Source: Puniceicoccus vermicola (GTDB lineage: Bacteria; Verrucomicrobiota; Verrucomicrobiia; Opitutales; Puniceicoccaceae). From it: 64,000 nt of DNA. The position numbers and the translations under genes were made by a program. Each line of letters opens with the position of its first letter. Positions within the stretch are counted from its first letter, which is position 1. Under the pieces are notes generated by a model. It was not told the origin of the DNA and made no database searches. It saw only the letters and a program-made list of their open reading frames with translations. The DNA lies in NCBI RefSeq assembly GCF_014230055.1, contig NZ_JACHVA010000139.1:32553-96552 (forward strand), in the 5' to 3' direction. Positions 1 through 10,238 of the stretch are shown here, piece after piece.

Positions 1-822
1 ACCCGTGAAGAGCCAACGCTTGAGTTCCTCATGGATCAACGGCCCGATGTGGTCGTGAATTCTGCCGCAAAGGTCGGAGGCATCTACGCCAATAACACCT
101 ATCCTGCGGAGTTTCTTCACGAGAACCTAGCCATGGGGCTGAACCTCGTTCACGGTTCCTACAAAGCGGGAGTAGGGCGGCTCTTGAATCTCGGGAGCAC
201 CTGTATCTATCCGCGGGAAGCGCCGCAGCCGATCCCTGAGGATTCGCTCCTGACCTCTCCTTTGGAGAAGACCAACGAAGCCTACGCTTTGGCGAAAATC
301 GCGATCCTCAAGCTCTGTCAATATTACCGCAAACAGTATGGGGTGCTCTTTCACTCGGCGATGCCGACCAACCTTTATGGGACGGGAGACAACTATCATC
401 CGGAGAACTCCCACGTTCTCCCCGGTTTGATCCGCCGTTTTCACGAGGCGGCTGAGGCAAAGAAGTCCGAAGTCGTGGTTTGGGGAACGGGAACGCCCTT
501 GCGCGAATTCCTTCACGTCGATGATCTGGCGGAAGCGGTGCTTCACCTCCTCTCCCTCGAGAATCCGCCCGATTGGGTGAATGTGGGGACGGGAGTCGAT
601 TGCTCGATTCGCGAACTCGCCGAGACGATTGCCAGTGTCGTCGGGTTTCAAGGGGAGTTGGTCTTTGACCCCTCTAAGCCAGATGGCACGCCTCGCAAGC
701 TAACCGATATCTCCCGCATCCGGGAAACGGGCTGGGACGCCAAGATTTCTCTCAAAGAGGGACTCGAACGCACCTACCGCGAGTTTTGCGAGGGTCTAGC
801 TGACGGTTCCGTCCGCTTGTAG
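1..822 (+). CDS. fcl: GDP-L-fucose synthase, 5'-truncated by window edge
   Basis: This SDR-family enzyme epimerises and reduces GDP-4-keto-6-deoxymannose to GDP-L-fucose in the cytoplasm. The frame is open from base 1, so the first 40-50 residues, with the Rossmann glycine motif, lie outside the window. Visible family marks are [14 protein letters not shown], the catalytic-Ser segment LGSTCIYP, the Y-x3-K pair in [10 protein letters not shown], and a conserved C-terminus with [12 protein letters not shown]. An ATG at 31 lies inside the conserved domain and is not the true start. A fucokinase/pyrophosphorylase gene at 59020 gives the salvage route to the same product. The family assignment is strong. 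Confidence 0.93.
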   Translation, partial: TREEPTLEFLMDQRPDVVVNSAAKVGGIYANNTYPAEFLHENLAMGLNLVHGSYKAGVGRLLNLGSTCIYPREAPQPIPEDSLLTSPLEKTNEAYALAKIAILKLCQYYRKQYGVLFHSAMPTNLYGTGDNYHPENSHVLPGLIRRFHEAAEAKKSEVVVWGTGTPLREFLHVDDLAEAVLHLLSLENPPDWVNVGTGVDCSIRELAETIASVVGFQGELVFDPSKPDGTPRKLTDISRIRETGWDAKISLKEGLERTYREFCEGLADGSVRL

Positions 823-879
823 CCTTCTTGGCTGGGGCCCCTCTTCTTACTTGGACCGTAGAGCAAGGGCTGAGTAGCT

Positions 880-1188
880 GGCTAAAACATGACCCCTCCG
901 CTTCCGATGGAAGCACCTCCCCTGCTTGCATGGGAGGAGTTTTATAGTCCTCTTACGAGGAAGAGGTTCCGCCAAAGCTGTCCATCCTCGTCGACTGGGT
1001 GGTGGGCGCTTAAGCAACCCACCCACAAAAAGTAGTGAGAGCTTCCAGCTCTCTCAATTACGTAGGAAAGGAGAAGAGCTTCGTATCGGCGAGAGGAAGC
1101 TCTTCTGTCAAAGCTGTCGATCCTCGTCGACTGGGCGGTGGGTGCTTAAGAAACCCACCCACAAAAAGTAGTGAGAGCTTCCAGCTCC
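880..1188. repeat. Intergenic repeat cluster with 79-bp direct repeat
   Basis: No convincing gene lies between the fucose synthase and pal. Two hairpins occur at about 900-960 (CTCCC..GGGAG and CCTC..GAGG types). They are followed by two near-identical 79-bp copies at 974-1052 and 1110-1188 that share AAGCTGTCcATCCTCGTCGA and a GTGGG..CCCAC hairpin. The same hairpin types recur at 63590-64000, so this is a dispersed family. An 81-codon frame at 926-1171 runs across the repeat and is not believed. Confidence 0.75.
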
Positions 1189-1200
1189 GGCGGGATTTCC

Positions 1201-1785
1201 TTAGCGAACGATGACCAGCTCGGCCTTACGGTCGAGGGCACGGCCTTCGGGGCCGGCGTCCGGAGCGGCTTCAAGATCCCCTTTGGAGAGAATCTCGACC
1301 CGGGAAGGGTCGATGCCGAGGCTGATGATATAGTCCTTCACGCTGGTCGCGCGGCGGTCACCGAGAGCGAGATTGTACTCCGTTGTGCCTTTCCAGTCGC
1401 AGTATCCTTCGATGAGAAGATAGTCATCGGGAGCGGCGCGCAGGGCGTCAGCAACTTGCTCGAGAGTGGAGCGATCGACCGGGCGAACAAAACTCTGGTC
1501 AAAATCGAAATAGATGGTGGGGAAAACGTTACGGATCTGTTCGCCTTCGAGAATGTTGAAGGCCGAGTCGCGTGGCATCAGGCCTTCACCGGAGAGGTCT
1601 TCGTTGTAAGCAGATGCGCCAGGATTTGTGCTAAATGACGGATCCTTGGGAAGAGTATTAAAGTCCGGGCGTGTCGGGCTTTGTCCAATCACCGTGGCGC
1701 TCGGATCGGGCTTGGGAGTCTTGGTACAAGCGGAGAGGGCAGCGAGAAGAGCGATTCCGAGGCAGATACGATGGTGAAGACGCAT
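1201..1785 (-). CDS. pal: Peptidoglycan-associated lipoprotein, OmpA family
   Basis: The protein has 194 residues. A lipoprotein signal ends in a lipobox (LLAALSAC, Cys about 20), followed by a Pro/Asn-rich linker. The OmpA-like peptidoglycan-binding domain spans roughly residues 85-190. It includes IYFDFD, GYCDWKGTTEYN and the LGDRRA helix that binds diaminopimelate in Pal. Pal tethers the outer membrane to the cell wall and works with the Tol complex. The ExbB/ExbD/TonB genes here are about 25 kb away, so it is not in a classical tol-pal operon. GYCDWKG differs slightly from the usual GHCDERG. Confidence 0.9.
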   Translation of the reverse strand: MRLHHRICLGIALLAALSACTKTPKPDPSATVIGQSPTRPDFNTLPKDPSFSTNPGASAYNEDLSGEGLMPRDSAFNILEGEQIRNVFPTIYFDFDQSFVRPVDRSTLEQVADALRAAPDDYLLIEGYCDWKGTTEYNLALGDRRATSVKDYIISLGIDPSRVEILSKGDLEAAPDAGPEGRALDRKAELVIVR

Positions 1786-1979
1786 GGTTCGTATGGTTGG
1801 AGAAATTCCCTACAGCGTAAAGCCTTTCTTTAGCAGGGAAAGAAAATCGTTGGTGAAAAATGAAAAATGCAAGGGTGGAGTTCAATCCACGGTAAAAAGG
1901 TGGATACTAATTTCTTGGAAAAGTAAAGGAACCTCGACGGGCTCCCGCGAAATCTTTTGCGGCGAATCCAAGCATTTAC

Positions 1980-3173
1980 CTATGATTTTCCGGTCCAACG
2001 CCGATATTCTTCGGCAAAGGTTCCTTCCCGAATGGATCGGCGGATCTCGCTGGCCATCCAAGTCATGAAAGCAATGTTGTGGATGGCGAGAAGTTGTCCG
2101 CCGAGAAGTTCGCCCGCCTTGAAGAGGTGGTGCAGGTAGGCGCGGGAGTAATTGCGTGAAGCCGGTGCGATGAGACGGTCATCGAGGGGGGAGAGATCTT
2201 CGCGGAAACGGGAATTCTTGATGTTGATGTGTTCTTTTCCGTCGTTTTCCCAGGGGCGGCAGAGGGCTCCCCCATGGCGAGCGAGTCGAGTAGGGTGCAC
2301 GCAGTCAAAGGTGTCGATCCCCATGGCAGCCCCTTCCCAGAGGTCGCGAAGGCCGCCGATTCCGAGAAGGTGAGTGGGGCGATCGTCGCGGAGATGGCGG
2401 CGGGCCCATCCGGTCACTTCCCGCATCTGGGCTTTGTCCGAGCCGAGCGATCCGCCGATGGCCTGGCCGAAGAAAGGTTGCTCGGCGACAAACTGGGCGC
2501 TCTCGCGGCGGAGGTCTTCGTAAACGCCTCCCTGCACGATACCGTAGAGAGCTTGGGTGCCGTCATCCCCGCGTTCGAATTCTTCGCGGCTCCGCACGGC
2601 CCAGCGATGACTCATCTGCATCGAGCGGGCCGTGTACTCCCGTTCGACGTGGAAGGGAGTGCATTCGTCGAGGACGACAATGAGATCCGCTCCGAGTTTC
2701 CGTTGGGTCTGAATCGAGCTCTCTGGGGTGAGAAGGATCTTCTCCCCATTGACGTAAGAATGGAAACGCGCGCCTTCCTCCGAGAGTTTGACCCCCGGGC
2801 CCTGGGCACCGATGCGGCGGCGGCCCTTGATTTCGTCGGCGATCCAACCATGGCCAATGCTGAAAATCTGGAATCCACCGGAGTCGGTCAGCATCGGGCC
2901 ATCCCAGTCCATCATTTTGTGGAGACCGCCATGGGCGGCTACGATATCGGGACCGGGTTGCAGGAGCAGGTGATAGGTGTTGGACAGGATGATGTCGGCG
3001 CCCGCCTCGCGCAGCTGGTCGGTGGTGACTCCTTTGATGGCCGCCTTTGTGGCACAAAAGATGAAATTGGGAGTCTCAATGGTGCCGTGTGGGGTGCGCA
3101 GGAGTCCAGTGCGGGCGGCGGTTTGCGCATCACTTTGTTGGATGTCGAAGGAGAATTGGGAATCGGCGCTCAT
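1980..3173 (-). CDS. tgt: tRNA-guanine transglycosylase, atypical
   Basis: The enzyme exchanges guanine at tRNA position 34 for a queuosine precursor or queuine. The 397 residues match the TIM-barrel family, with catalytic or pocket motifs TDSGGFQ, VVLDECTP, GIVQGG and DTFDCVHPTRLAR. Two features are odd. The zinc site CxCxxC is replaced by L-x-A-x-x-S (DRLIAPASRNYSRAY), although the later His (AIHN) remains. The pocket loop is GGSLGSDK where bacterial preQ1 enzymes carry GGLAVGE, so Gly sits at the Val position, as in eukaryotic queuine enzymes. The start overlaps the stop of the transporter gene by four bases. The pairing suggests salvage of queuine or another late precursor. Confidence 0.93.
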   Translation of the reverse strand: MSADSQFSFDIQQSDAQTAARTGLLRTPHGTIETPNFIFCATKAAIKGVTTDQLREAGADIILSNTYHLLLQPGPDIVAAHGGLHKMMDWDGPMLTDSGGFQIFSIGHGWIADEIKGRRRIGAQGPGVKLSEEGARFHSYVNGEKILLTPESSIQTQRKLGADLIVVLDECTPFHVEREYTARSMQMSHRWAVRSREEFERGDDGTQALYGIVQGGVYEDLRRESAQFVAEQPFFGQAIGGSLGSDKAQMREVTGWARRHLRDDRPTHLLGIGGLRDLWEGAAMGIDTFDCVHPTRLARHGGALCRPWENDGKEHINIKNSRFREDLSPLDDRLIAPASRNYSRAYLHHLFKAGELLGGQLLAIHNIAFMTWMASEIRRSIREGTFAEEYRRWTGKS

Positions 3174-3934
3174 GGCTGGGAAAGGGTTTCGGATTTTGGT
3201 GGTTTGGCCCAGTAGACGATCGGGCTGTCGAGAATGGCGACGGCGACGCGAAGCCCATAGGTTCCGAGTATATAGGTAAAGATCAGCGGTTTCCAGCCGA
3301 CGGGATCGGGGGAGAAAACGACGAAAGCAAGAACACTGAAAACGACGCTGTCGACCAGTGCCGAAATCCAGGTGGAAAGGTTATTGCGGAGCCAGAGATA
3401 CTTGCCATGCGTCACGGCGCGCAACCGGCTGAAGACCCAGATGTCGTTGAACTGGCTGATGAGATAGGCGGCAAGACTGGCGATGAGGATCCCCGGTGCG
3501 GGGAGGAAGATGGCCTCGAGGTTTTCCTGCATTTGCGCGGCTGAGGCTCCGAGAGCTCCGTCAGAGGGATCGAGCGGACGGAAGGCGAGGGCCGCGAAGA
3601 GAAAGAGATCGAAGAGAACCAACCCGGCAAATCCGAGGATCACCCCTCGGCGGGCCGCGGGGGCACCGTGATACTCCGTAAGAATATCAGTGCAAAGAAA
3701 GGTGGTGGAGAAAAGGATGGTCCCCAGCGCGACCGGATCGGGAAAGACTGAAAATTGGGTCAGCTTGAGGACATGAAGATTCCCTCCGATGATCGCGACG
3801 GCCATGTAGACATAGAGGCCTGCGGGGCCCATCCAGCGGTGGAGGACGAGGATCACCGCGAACGCGGTGAGCAGAAGGCAAACCCAGATGATCTCCGGTG
3901 GGAGAGCCTGGAGGCTGTCGAGAAGTTCCCTCAC
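3170..3934 (-). CDS. Queuosine precursor transporter, YhhQ/VUT family
   Basis: This is an integral membrane protein of 254 residues with about six hydrophobic segments. It carries the VUT-family region FLCTDILTEYHGAPAARRG and a C-terminal WLRNNLSTWISALVDS segment close to the family consensus. YhhQ-type proteins import preQ0, preQ1 or queuine. An ATGA overlap with the downstream tgt means the pair is translationally coupled. No queCDEF biosynthesis gene is visible nearby, which fits salvage. The family call is strong; the exact substrate cannot be read from the sequence. Confidence 0.88.
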   Translation of the reverse strand: MRELLDSLQALPPEIIWVCLLLTAFAVILVLHRWMGPAGLYVYMAVAIIGGNLHVLKLTQFSVFPDPVALGTILFSTTFLCTDILTEYHGAPAARRGVILGFAGLVLFDLFLFAALAFRPLDPSDGALGASAAQMQENLEAIFLPAPGILIASLAAYLISQFNDIWVFSRLRAVTHGKYLWLRNNLSTWISALVDSVVFSVLAFVVFSPDPVGWKPLIFTYILGTYGLRVAVAILDSPIVYWAKPPKSETLSQP

Positions 3935-3973
3935 TGCGGGACTGGCTGATGGTTGGACCGAAAGTCGGTCCGA

Positions 3974-4966
3974 TCAGATGAAGTACTCGATGTAGGCTTT
4001 CTCACGAAGCCGCTGAAGCCAATTTTCCTGGGCTTCACGAGCGATCTGGTCGGAAAGCATTTCTTCAATCGTGCCTCGGACTTCTGCGAGAGGAATTGGG
4101 CCGGGCTCGCGGATCTTTTCGACGTAGAAAAAGAAAATGCTCTTCTGAAAAGAGACCGGATCACTGACCGCGCCTTCCGGAAGGGCGAAAACGACATCAC
4201 TGAGTTCGCGGCGGAGGTCCGAGCTGCCAACCCACCCGAGGCTACCCCCACGGCGGGCCAGGCCGTCCATGCTCATCTTCCGGGCGACCTCTTGGAAAGA
4301 GGTGCCATCGGCGAGCATTTCTTCCACGGTGGCGGTCTTCTCCTCTACCGTTTCTCCCTCACTGCTGGGAGTCAGGGAGATTTGGAAGAGTTTGACCTCC
4401 TTGCCCCGTTGGAATTGCGCCTGGTTCTCCTCGTAAAATTCTTTGATCATCTGCGGGCTGATCTCGGCCTGATTGCGTCGCATCTGCTGTTTCATCACCT
4501 GCACGATGATTTTGTCTTTCAGATCATCGCGAAAATCACGCACCGTTTGGTCCTGACTACGCAGGTAGGTGAGGAAGCGGTCCCGTTCGCCGTTGAAGTC
4601 TTCTTGGATCACATCGTTGAACTCACCCTCAATGTAGGATTTCGGAATCGTCATCCCCTTGGTGTGGAAATTCTCCACGATCAGAATCTGGTCGATCAGG
4701 TTTTGCAGCACATCCCGTTGCAGGCGGTTCAGGTTGGCGTTGTATTCCTGCTCGTTTGAAGAAATGCGGGAGACCTGCCGGAGGAGGGGCTCCATCTCGC
4801 GGCGAACTTGCTCAAAGGTGATGATTTTCCCCTCAACCTTGGCGGCGATCGCGTTGGGGCGATCGGGTTCCCACATCTGGTCGACGCTTTCCTGAGCGGA
4901 AAGAATCGAGCCTGCGAGGAAAAGAATCAGGCCGATAGGCCGAAGAAAAAGGTGGTGGAGGTTCAT
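3974..4966 (-). CDS. SurA-like periplasmic peptidyl-prolyl isomerase
   Basis: The protein has 330 residues. A signal peptide probably ends at SILSA. A SurA-type N-terminal chaperone region follows (residues 40-170), then one parvulin domain (about 175-285) with LFQISL, FQEVARKMSMDG and a GGSLGWV motif. Such proteins assist outer-membrane protein folding. SurA itself has two parvulin domains and this protein has one, so it resembles the short SurA/PrsA-like forms. Its ATG overlaps the mfd stop by four bases, so it is probably the second gene of an mfd operon. Confidence 0.87.
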   Translation of the reverse strand: MNLHHLFLRPIGLILFLAGSILSAQESVDQMWEPDRPNAIAAKVEGKIITFEQVRREMEPLLRQVSRISSNEQEYNANLNRLQRDVLQNLIDQILIVENFHTKGMTIPKSYIEGEFNDVIQEDFNGERDRFLTYLRSQDQTVRDFRDDLKDKIIVQVMKQQMRRNQAEISPQMIKEFYEENQAQFQRGKEVKLFQISLTPSSEGETVEEKTATVEEMLADGTSFQEVARKMSMDGLARRGGSLGWVGSSDLRRELSDVVFALPEGAVSDPVSFQKSIFFFYVEKIREPGPIPLAEVRGTIEEMLSDQIAREAQENWLQRLREKAYIEYFI

Positions 4967-7900
4967 AGACGCGCAATCATCCTAGTGATTTCTGCCAATC
5001 TGGAAAGGGGCTTTTTCTGGGTCAAGCGGGGAAAGCGCGATCCGATTTTTACGTAGCTCCCTTCCTTCCCGGTTCTTTTGAGCCGGAGAAGGGGTCCTTC
5101 GGTCGCGACAGAGGCGATTTGGTGATACTCGGCTTCGAGGCGAATCCGGGTGACGGCGAGGAGAATCTTCACGGATTCGGGCATTTTGCCGAAGCGGTCG
5201 GCGATCTCCTTTTCGATCCGGTCCATCTCTTCCCGGTTCGAAACGAGTCCGAGGCGACGGTAGAGGTCGACGCGGATGCGTGACTCGGGAATATACTCGC
5301 CCGGGATCTCGGCGGCCACGGTTTTGATGCGGCCAGAGTCCACGGCCTCTTTGCGGAAAACTTCGAACCGGGCTTCTCCGACGGGCCTTGCCCGCACTCC
5401 ACCCATACCGCGGTTGATGAAATCGAGCCGCACCTCGGCCCGGACGTGGGAAGCCGTGACCTCTCCTTTGAGCCGAGCGATGCTCTGGCGGAGCAATTGG
5501 CAGTAGAGGTCGAAGCCGACTCCCGCGATTTCTCCACTCTGTTCGGAGCCGATCAAATTCCCGGCTCCGCGAAGCTCCAAATCTTTCATCGCAATCCGGT
5601 AGCCGGCTCCAAGCTGGTTGTATTGGCGGATGGCCGACAACCGTTTGCGGGCCGATTCGAGGACGCCGGTGTGGCGGTGGAGGAGGAGATAGGCGTAGGC
5701 TTGCCGATTGAATCGTCCTACGCGGCCTCGCAACTGGTAGAGTTGGGAGAGTCCAAACCGGTCGGCCCCCTCGATGATCATCGTATTGCAGTTCGGGATA
5801 TCCAGTCCGGACTCGATAATGGTGGTGCAGAGGAGGAGGTCGTAGCGTCCGGCGACAAACTCGGTCATTACCTGCTCAAGTTCGCCTTCTTCCATCTGCC
5901 CGTGCCCGACGGCGATCCGGAGGCGCGGAAACATAGCGCTGAGTTTTTTTTCGACGGCGCGAATCGTTTTCACCCGGTTGTGCAGGTAAAAGACTTGGCC
6001 GCCGCGGCTGATTTCCTGATCGACGGCCGAACGGATGAGACCCTCGGAATAGGGGTGCACCATGGTCTCGACCGGAAGTCGATCGCGGGGTGGGGTTTCG
6101 ATCACACTCAGATCGCGGGCGCCGGCGAGGGCGAGGTAGAGTGTGCGGGGGATCGGGGTCGCACTCATGCTGAGTACGTCGACGTGGGTGCGCATCCGCT
6201 TGAGCTCCTCTTTCTGTCGGACTCCGAAACGATGCTCCTCATCGATGACGAGAAGGCCGAGGTCTTTGAACTTTACCGATTTACTCAGCAAGCTGTGAGT
6301 TCCGACGACCACGTCGATGCGTCCATGCTTCAATTGCTGCCGGATACGTTTCTGTTCGCTTGGAGTGCGGAAGCGGCTGAGCATTTCCACACTGAGTGGG
6401 AAATCGGCGAATCGGTCGCGAAAGCTCTGAAAATGTTGCTGGCACAGAACCGTGGTCGGCACGAGGAGGGCCGCTTGCTTCCCATCCATCACCGCTTTGA
6501 AAATGGCGCGGATGGCCACCTCGGTTTTGCCGAAACCGACATCTCCGCAGACCAGGCGGTCCATCGGGCGATCTTTTTCCATGTCGCGTTTAGCGGATTG
6601 GATGGCGGCCAGCTGGTCGGGAGTCTCTCGAAAAGGGAAGGAGGACTCGAAGTCTGTCTGCCACGGGGTGTCTTCGGCGAAGGCGTGGCCAGGGGTGGTG
6701 ACTCGCTTTGCTTGGATCTCGAGGAGCTGGGCCGCGAGGTCGAGGGTGGAATTCTCGGCAGAGCGGCGGGCCTTCTCCCAAATCCCCGATCCCGGCTTAC
6801 CCAGCTTGGGAGTGGACTTACGCAGGCCGACATAGCGGGAGAGGAGGTGAGCCTCCGTCAGGGGCAGCGAGATACGAATGCCCTCGGCGAATTCGAGGGT
6901 GATGAGTTCGCGGGTTTCCCCGTCAATCTCCTTCGGGGCGATGCCGCGGAAGATACAGATCCCGTGGGTGAGGTGCACGAGGTGATCGCCCTCGACCATT
7001 TCCGAAAAATCGAGAAGGCCATCGACGGCGTTGCGGGTCGGCAGGGCCCGTTCAGAAATCTTTTCGAGGCGAGTGCGGTCACGGCCGAAGATTTCCCGGT
7101 CGGTGATGTAGAGTTCGTCGCCGGTTTCAGTTTCCCGCCAAGCGCCTTTCCGAAGATTGCCGTGGAGGATGGGAGGATCGAAGTCACGGAGGATGGCGTC
7201 CTGAGCCATCCACTCGCGGAATCGGTTCTCCTCGCTCTCTCCGGGAAGTACTAGGTGGACTTTGGCGCCTTCGGAGGCGAGTTGGGCGACTTTGTGGAGG
7301 AATCGTAGGCGGGTCGATTCCTCGTGGGCGGTGCGGTCGGCCCCGAGGAGGCCGCGGATGAGTTCGCCGCGGAGAATCTCGGGATCCTTGGTCGTGAGCG
7401 GAATATTTTCGGAGACGAGAGCCAGGGGCAGCACCGTTTCGACTTCGGACAGGAGGAGGGCGGAATCCTTTTCCGCGCCCGGTCGCTCAAAAATGCGGGC
7501 GAGAGTGGGGGCTCCGCTTGAACTCGGTGCAGGCAGTTTCCCCTTTCCGTGGGTTGGGCGTTCTGGCTTTTCGAAAAGTATGGGGTGCTCGCGGCGAAGG
7601 GTATCGGGCTCCTCCAGAATCCAAGTGGTCGGGCGGTCGAGGTAATCGGCGAGAGCTCCGTCGGAGACTCCCTCCGCACTTCCTTGTGTCGGTCCGATCC
7701 AGACCTCCCGTAAATTTCCCTCCGAGAGCTGACTGGTGGGATCGAAGGGGCGGATGCTCTCGACCTCGTCGCCAAAGAAATCAATGCGCACCGGATGTGC
7801 GAGGCTGACCGGATAGACATCCAGCAGGTTCCCCCGAACAGCAAATTCCCCGGGCCGCTCGCAGACGGGTTCGTTGTCGTAGCCCAGTTCTTCCGAAAGT

Positions 7901-8340
7901 CTCCGGGCCAGTTCGGCCGGAGGAATTTCCTCCCCCGTGCGGATGGCCAGCCGCTGCGCCCGCAATTGGCTTCGGGGAATGACTGGGTCGAGCAGGGCGT
8001 CGGGAGTGGTGACAAAGAGGAGGTTATCCCCTTTCTTCCGGTCGAGGAGAGCTGCGAGAGCCGCAGCGCGATCCCACTCCGCCTCGACTCGGGCACCATC
8101 GCTGGCCCCCGATTCCTTGGCGAGAGGAGGGAAGGGGAGAATCCGAAAGGAAAGTCCCAGCTGATCCCGGAAAAAACTAATTTCCACGGCCCGTTGCAGG
8201 GCGGTCCGGAATTTGGGCGCGAGGAGAAAGGACTGGGTGCTCCGATGTTCTCGGAGCCAGTCCGCAGCCATCCAGCCCAGAGCGGATTCCACCACCCCGG
8301 AATAGCGATCCAGATGGCCTGGAAAATGGACCGGCTCCAT
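4963..8340 (-). CDS. mfd: Transcription-repair coupling factor
   Basis: Mfd frees RNA polymerase stalled at DNA lesions and recruits UvrA. The 1125 residues are in the family range. The order is a UvrB-like N-terminal module, a CarD-like polymerase-interaction domain near residue 430 ([16 protein letters not shown]), then RecG-like translocase motors with Walker [16 protein letters not shown] box [21 protein letters not shown] and [10 protein letters not shown]-terminal TRCF domain closes the protein. The 119-bp tandem array lies immediately upstream, between this gene and mscS, so the mfd promoter must lie within or beside the repeats. Long antisense frames across the gene are shadows. Confidence 0.97.
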   Translation of the reverse strand: MEPVHFPGHLDRYSGVVESALGWMAADWLREHRSTQSFLLAPKFRTALQRAVEISFFRDQLGLSFRILPFPPLAKESGASDGARVEAEWDRAAALAALLDRKKGDNLLFVTTPDALLDPVIPRSQLRAQRLAIRTGEEIPPAELARRLSEELGYDNEPVCERPGEFAVRGNLLDVYPVSLAHPVRIDFFGDEVESIRPFDPTSQLSEGNLREVWIGPTQGSAEGVSDGALADYLDRPTTWILEEPDTLRREHPILFEKPERPTHGKGKLPAPSSSGAPTLARIFERPGAEKDSALLLSEVETVLPLALVSENIPLTTKDPEILRGELIRGLLGADRTAHEESTRLRFLHKVAQLASEGAKVHLVLPGESEENRFREWMAQDAILRDFDPPILHGNLRKGAWRETETGDELYITDREIFGRDRTRLEKISERALPTRNAVDGLLDFSEMVEGDHLVHLTHGICIFRGIAPKEIDGETRELITLEFAEGIRISLPLTEAHLLSRYVGLRKSTPKLGKPGSGIWEKARRSAENSTLDLAAQLLEIQAKRVTTPGHAFAEDTPWQTDFESSFPFRETPDQLAAIQSAKRDMEKDRPMDRLVCGDVGFGKTEVAIRAIFKAVMDGKQAALLVPTTVLCQQHFQSFRDRFADFPLSVEMLSRFRTPSEQKRIRQQLKHGRIDVVVGTHSLLSKSVKFKDLGLLVIDEEHRFGVRQKEELKRMRTHVDVLSMSATPIPRTLYLALAGARDLSVIETPPRDRLPVETMVHPYSEGLIRSAVDQEISRGGQVFYLHNRVKTIRAVEKKLSAMFPRLRIAVGHGQMEEGELEQVMTEFVAGRYDLLLCTTIIESGLDIPNCNTMIIEGADRFGLSQLYQLRGRVGRFNRQAYAYLLLHRHTGVLESARKRLSAIRQYNQLGAGYRIAMKDLELRGAGNLIGSEQSGEIAGVGFDLYCQLLRQSIARLKGEVTASHVRAEVRLDFINRGMGGVRARPVGEARFEVFRKEAVDSGRIKTVAAEIPGEYIPESRIRVDLYRRLGLVSNREEMDRIEKEIADRFGKMPESVKILLAVTRIRLEAEYHQIASVATEGPLLRLKRTGKEGSYVKIGSRFPRLTQKKPLSRLAEITRMIARL

Positions 8341-8446
8341 CTCCTAAGCGGGAACGGGAGAAGCCAAAAACGCAACTGGAAATGATCGATCGCCCTGAGC
8401 GAAGTAGCCGATCTTCTTGGTCAAAGTGAAAATGGCGAATAAGTAG

Positions 8447-9294
8447 GTCGATCCGGTGTCCGGCAATCCCTGGAGCGGAAGCGCGATAGCGATTTCGATG
8501 ATCTTCGGCGGGAAGCGGTCTCCTCTGCGGACTCCGTTAGAAATGGCTCTCGCCATTCCTCTACGCAATGCACGGGGTCCGGCAATCCCTGGAGCGGAAG
8601 CGCGATAGCGATTTCGATGATCTTCGGCGGGAAGCGGTCTCCCCTGCGGTCTCCGTTAGAAATGGCTCTCGCCATTCCTCTCCACAATGCATGGTGTCCC
8701 GCAATCTTTGGAGCGGAAGCGCGATAGCGATTTCGATGATCTTCGGCGGGAAGCGTTCTCCCCTGTGGTTTCCGTTAGAAATGGCTTTCGCCATTCCTCT
8801 CCACAATGCACGGTGTCCGGCAATCTTTGGAGCGGAAGCGCGATAGCGATTTCGATGATCTTCGGCGGGAAGCAGGCTCTTCTGCGGACTCCGCTAGAAA
8901 TGGCTCTCGCCATTCCTCTACGCAATGCACGGGTGTCCGGCAATCTCTGGAGCGGAAGCGCGATAGCGATTTCGATGATCTTCGTACGCAATGCACGGGT
9001 GTCCGGCAATCTCTGGAGCGGAAGCGCGATAGCGATTTCGATGATCTTCGGCGGGAAGCGTTCTCCCCTGTGGTTTCCGCTAGAAATGGCTCTCGCCATT
9101 CCTCTACGCAATGCACGGGTGTCCGGCAATCTCTGGAGCGGAAGCGCGATAGCGATTTCGATGATCTTCGGCGGGAAGCGTTCTCCCCTGTGGTTTCCGT
9201 TAGAAATGGCTTTCGCCATTCCTCTCCACAATGCACGGGGTCCGGCAATCTCCGGAGCGGAAGCGCGATAGCGATTTCGATAGCGTCGCCGGAC
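8447..9294. repeat. 119-bp tandem repeat array, eight units
   Basis: Units begin with CGGCAATC at about 8461, 8580, 8699, 8818, 8938, 9004, 9124 and 9243. The period is 119-120 bp except for a 66-bp unit at 8938-9003 with an internal deletion; the last unit is truncated. Each unit contains GCGATAGCGATTTCGAT and a hairpin AATGGCtctcGCCATT whose loop varies between copies. The terminal unit is bounded by GGTCCGGC and GCCGGACC. The period is not a multiple of three and frames change between units, so coding is unlikely. There are no unique spacers, so it is not CRISPR. It separates the mscS terminator from mfd. Confidence 0.92.
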
Positions 9295-9297
9295 CTC

Positions 9298-9339
9298 AAA
9301 AAAAGAGCCCAGATCCGAGATCGACTCGGTCCGGGCTCT
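9298..9339 (-). terminator. Rho-independent terminator of mscS
   Basis: On the minus strand an AGAGCCC..GGGCTCT stem with an inner CCGAG..CTCGG-like helix is followed by a run of seven or more T. It lies about 40 bp past the mscS stop codon. Confidence 0.8.
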
Positions 9340-9377
9340 GGCGAATCGCTTGGGATTCGCGCGTTTGAAATGGAGGG

Positions 9378-10238
9378 TTAAGAAGCGGCTTCTTCGGGTT
9401 CTTCCGAATTGTCCTTGATGATGTGGATATCCTGTTGCGGGAACGGGATGGAGATTCCGTTTGCATCGAAGGCTTTCTTGAGCTTTTCGCGACTTTCGGA
9501 GAGGACGCCCCACCAGTTGGAGGGGGCTACCCAGGCGCGGGCCACCATGTCGATGGCGCTGTCGCCGAAGTTCATGAGGGCAACGGTCACGGCCGGATCG
9601 TCGAGGACGCGCTCGTCCTTGCTCAACATATCGAGCATGATCTCGCGGGCTTGGTCGACGTCGTCGTCGTAGCTGATCGAGAACTCGATGTCCACGCGGC
9701 GGCTTGGATAAGCGTTGATGTTGGTGATGACGCTGTCGAGGAACTTGCCATTCGGGACGATCATTTGCTTTCCGTCGAAGCTCTTCATTTCGGTGGTCAG
9801 CATGTCGATGCCCACGATCACTCCGACAACCCCGCCGCCGTCGATGACGTCACCGGTTTTGAAGGGGCGGAAGAGGAGGATCATCACGCCAGCCGCAAAG
9901 TTGGAGAGAGAGCCTTGGAGGGCGAGACCGACGGCCAAGCCGGCGGCACCGAGAATGGCGACGACCGAGGTGGTGGGAACGCCGAGCTTACCGAGGGCGG
10001 CGACAATGACCACGGCCATCAAAAGGTAGTATAGTACGCTGGCGGCAAAGCGGCTCAGGGAAGCCTCAATGTTCCGCTTTTCGCAGACCTTGGTGAAAAC
10101 GGTGCGGGCGACACCGGCGAGCCACTTTCCGACAAAAAAGATAATGGCGGCGGTGGCTAGATTGAGAGCCCATTCCGCGACCATGTTGTCGATGTTGTCC
10201 ATCGTCGGCATCTGCGCCAGGGAGAGAAGTTGATTCAT
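9378..10238 (-). CDS. mscS: Small-conductance mechanosensitive channel
   Basis: The protein has 286 residues, the length of Escherichia coli MscS. It has three membrane helices; the pore helix reads GAAGLAVGLALQGSLSNFAAG, with the alternating Gly/Ala pattern of MscS TM3. The beta domain follows (FKTGDVIDGGG, IVPNGKFLDSVITN), then an alpha/beta cytoplasmic vestibule. It releases solutes at the inner membrane under hypo-osmotic shock. It stands alone and has its own terminator. Confidence 0.95.
   Translation of the reverse strand: MNQLLSLAQMPTMDNIDNMVAEWALNLATAAIIFFVGKWLAGVARTVFTKVCEKRNIEASLSRFAASVLYYLLMAVVIVAALGKLGVPTTSVVAILGAAGLAVGLALQGSLSNFAAGVMILLFRPFKTGDVIDGGGVVGVIVGIDMLTTEMKSFDGKQMIVPNGKFLDSVITNINAYPSRRVDIEFSISYDDDVDQAREIMLDMLSKDERVLDDPAVTVALMNFGDSAIDMVARAWVAPSNWWGVLSESREKLKKAFDANGISIPFPQQDIHIIKDNSEEPEEAAS

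Noticed and set aside
926..1171. Small ORF before pal
   Set aside because: It lies across a duplicated repeat, with no ribosome site and no protein-like pattern.
5446..7254. 602-codon plus-strand frame opposite mfd
   Set aside because: It is entirely antisense to a full-length, motif-complete mfd and shows no domain.
7251..8375. 374-codon second frame over the start of mfd
   Set aside because: It overlaps mfd in another frame, is rich in Ser/Arg/Pro typical of shadow translation, and has no motif.
8447..9294. CRISPR array
   Set aside because: Whole 119-bp units are repeated with no unique spacers, and no cas gene is present.
8656..9513. Long minus-strand reading frame through the 119-bp array (repeated IEIAIALPLQRLPD)
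   Set aside because: It is created by the repeat; the period is not a multiple of three, similar long frames exist in several phases, and it runs across the mscS terminator and into mscS antisense.
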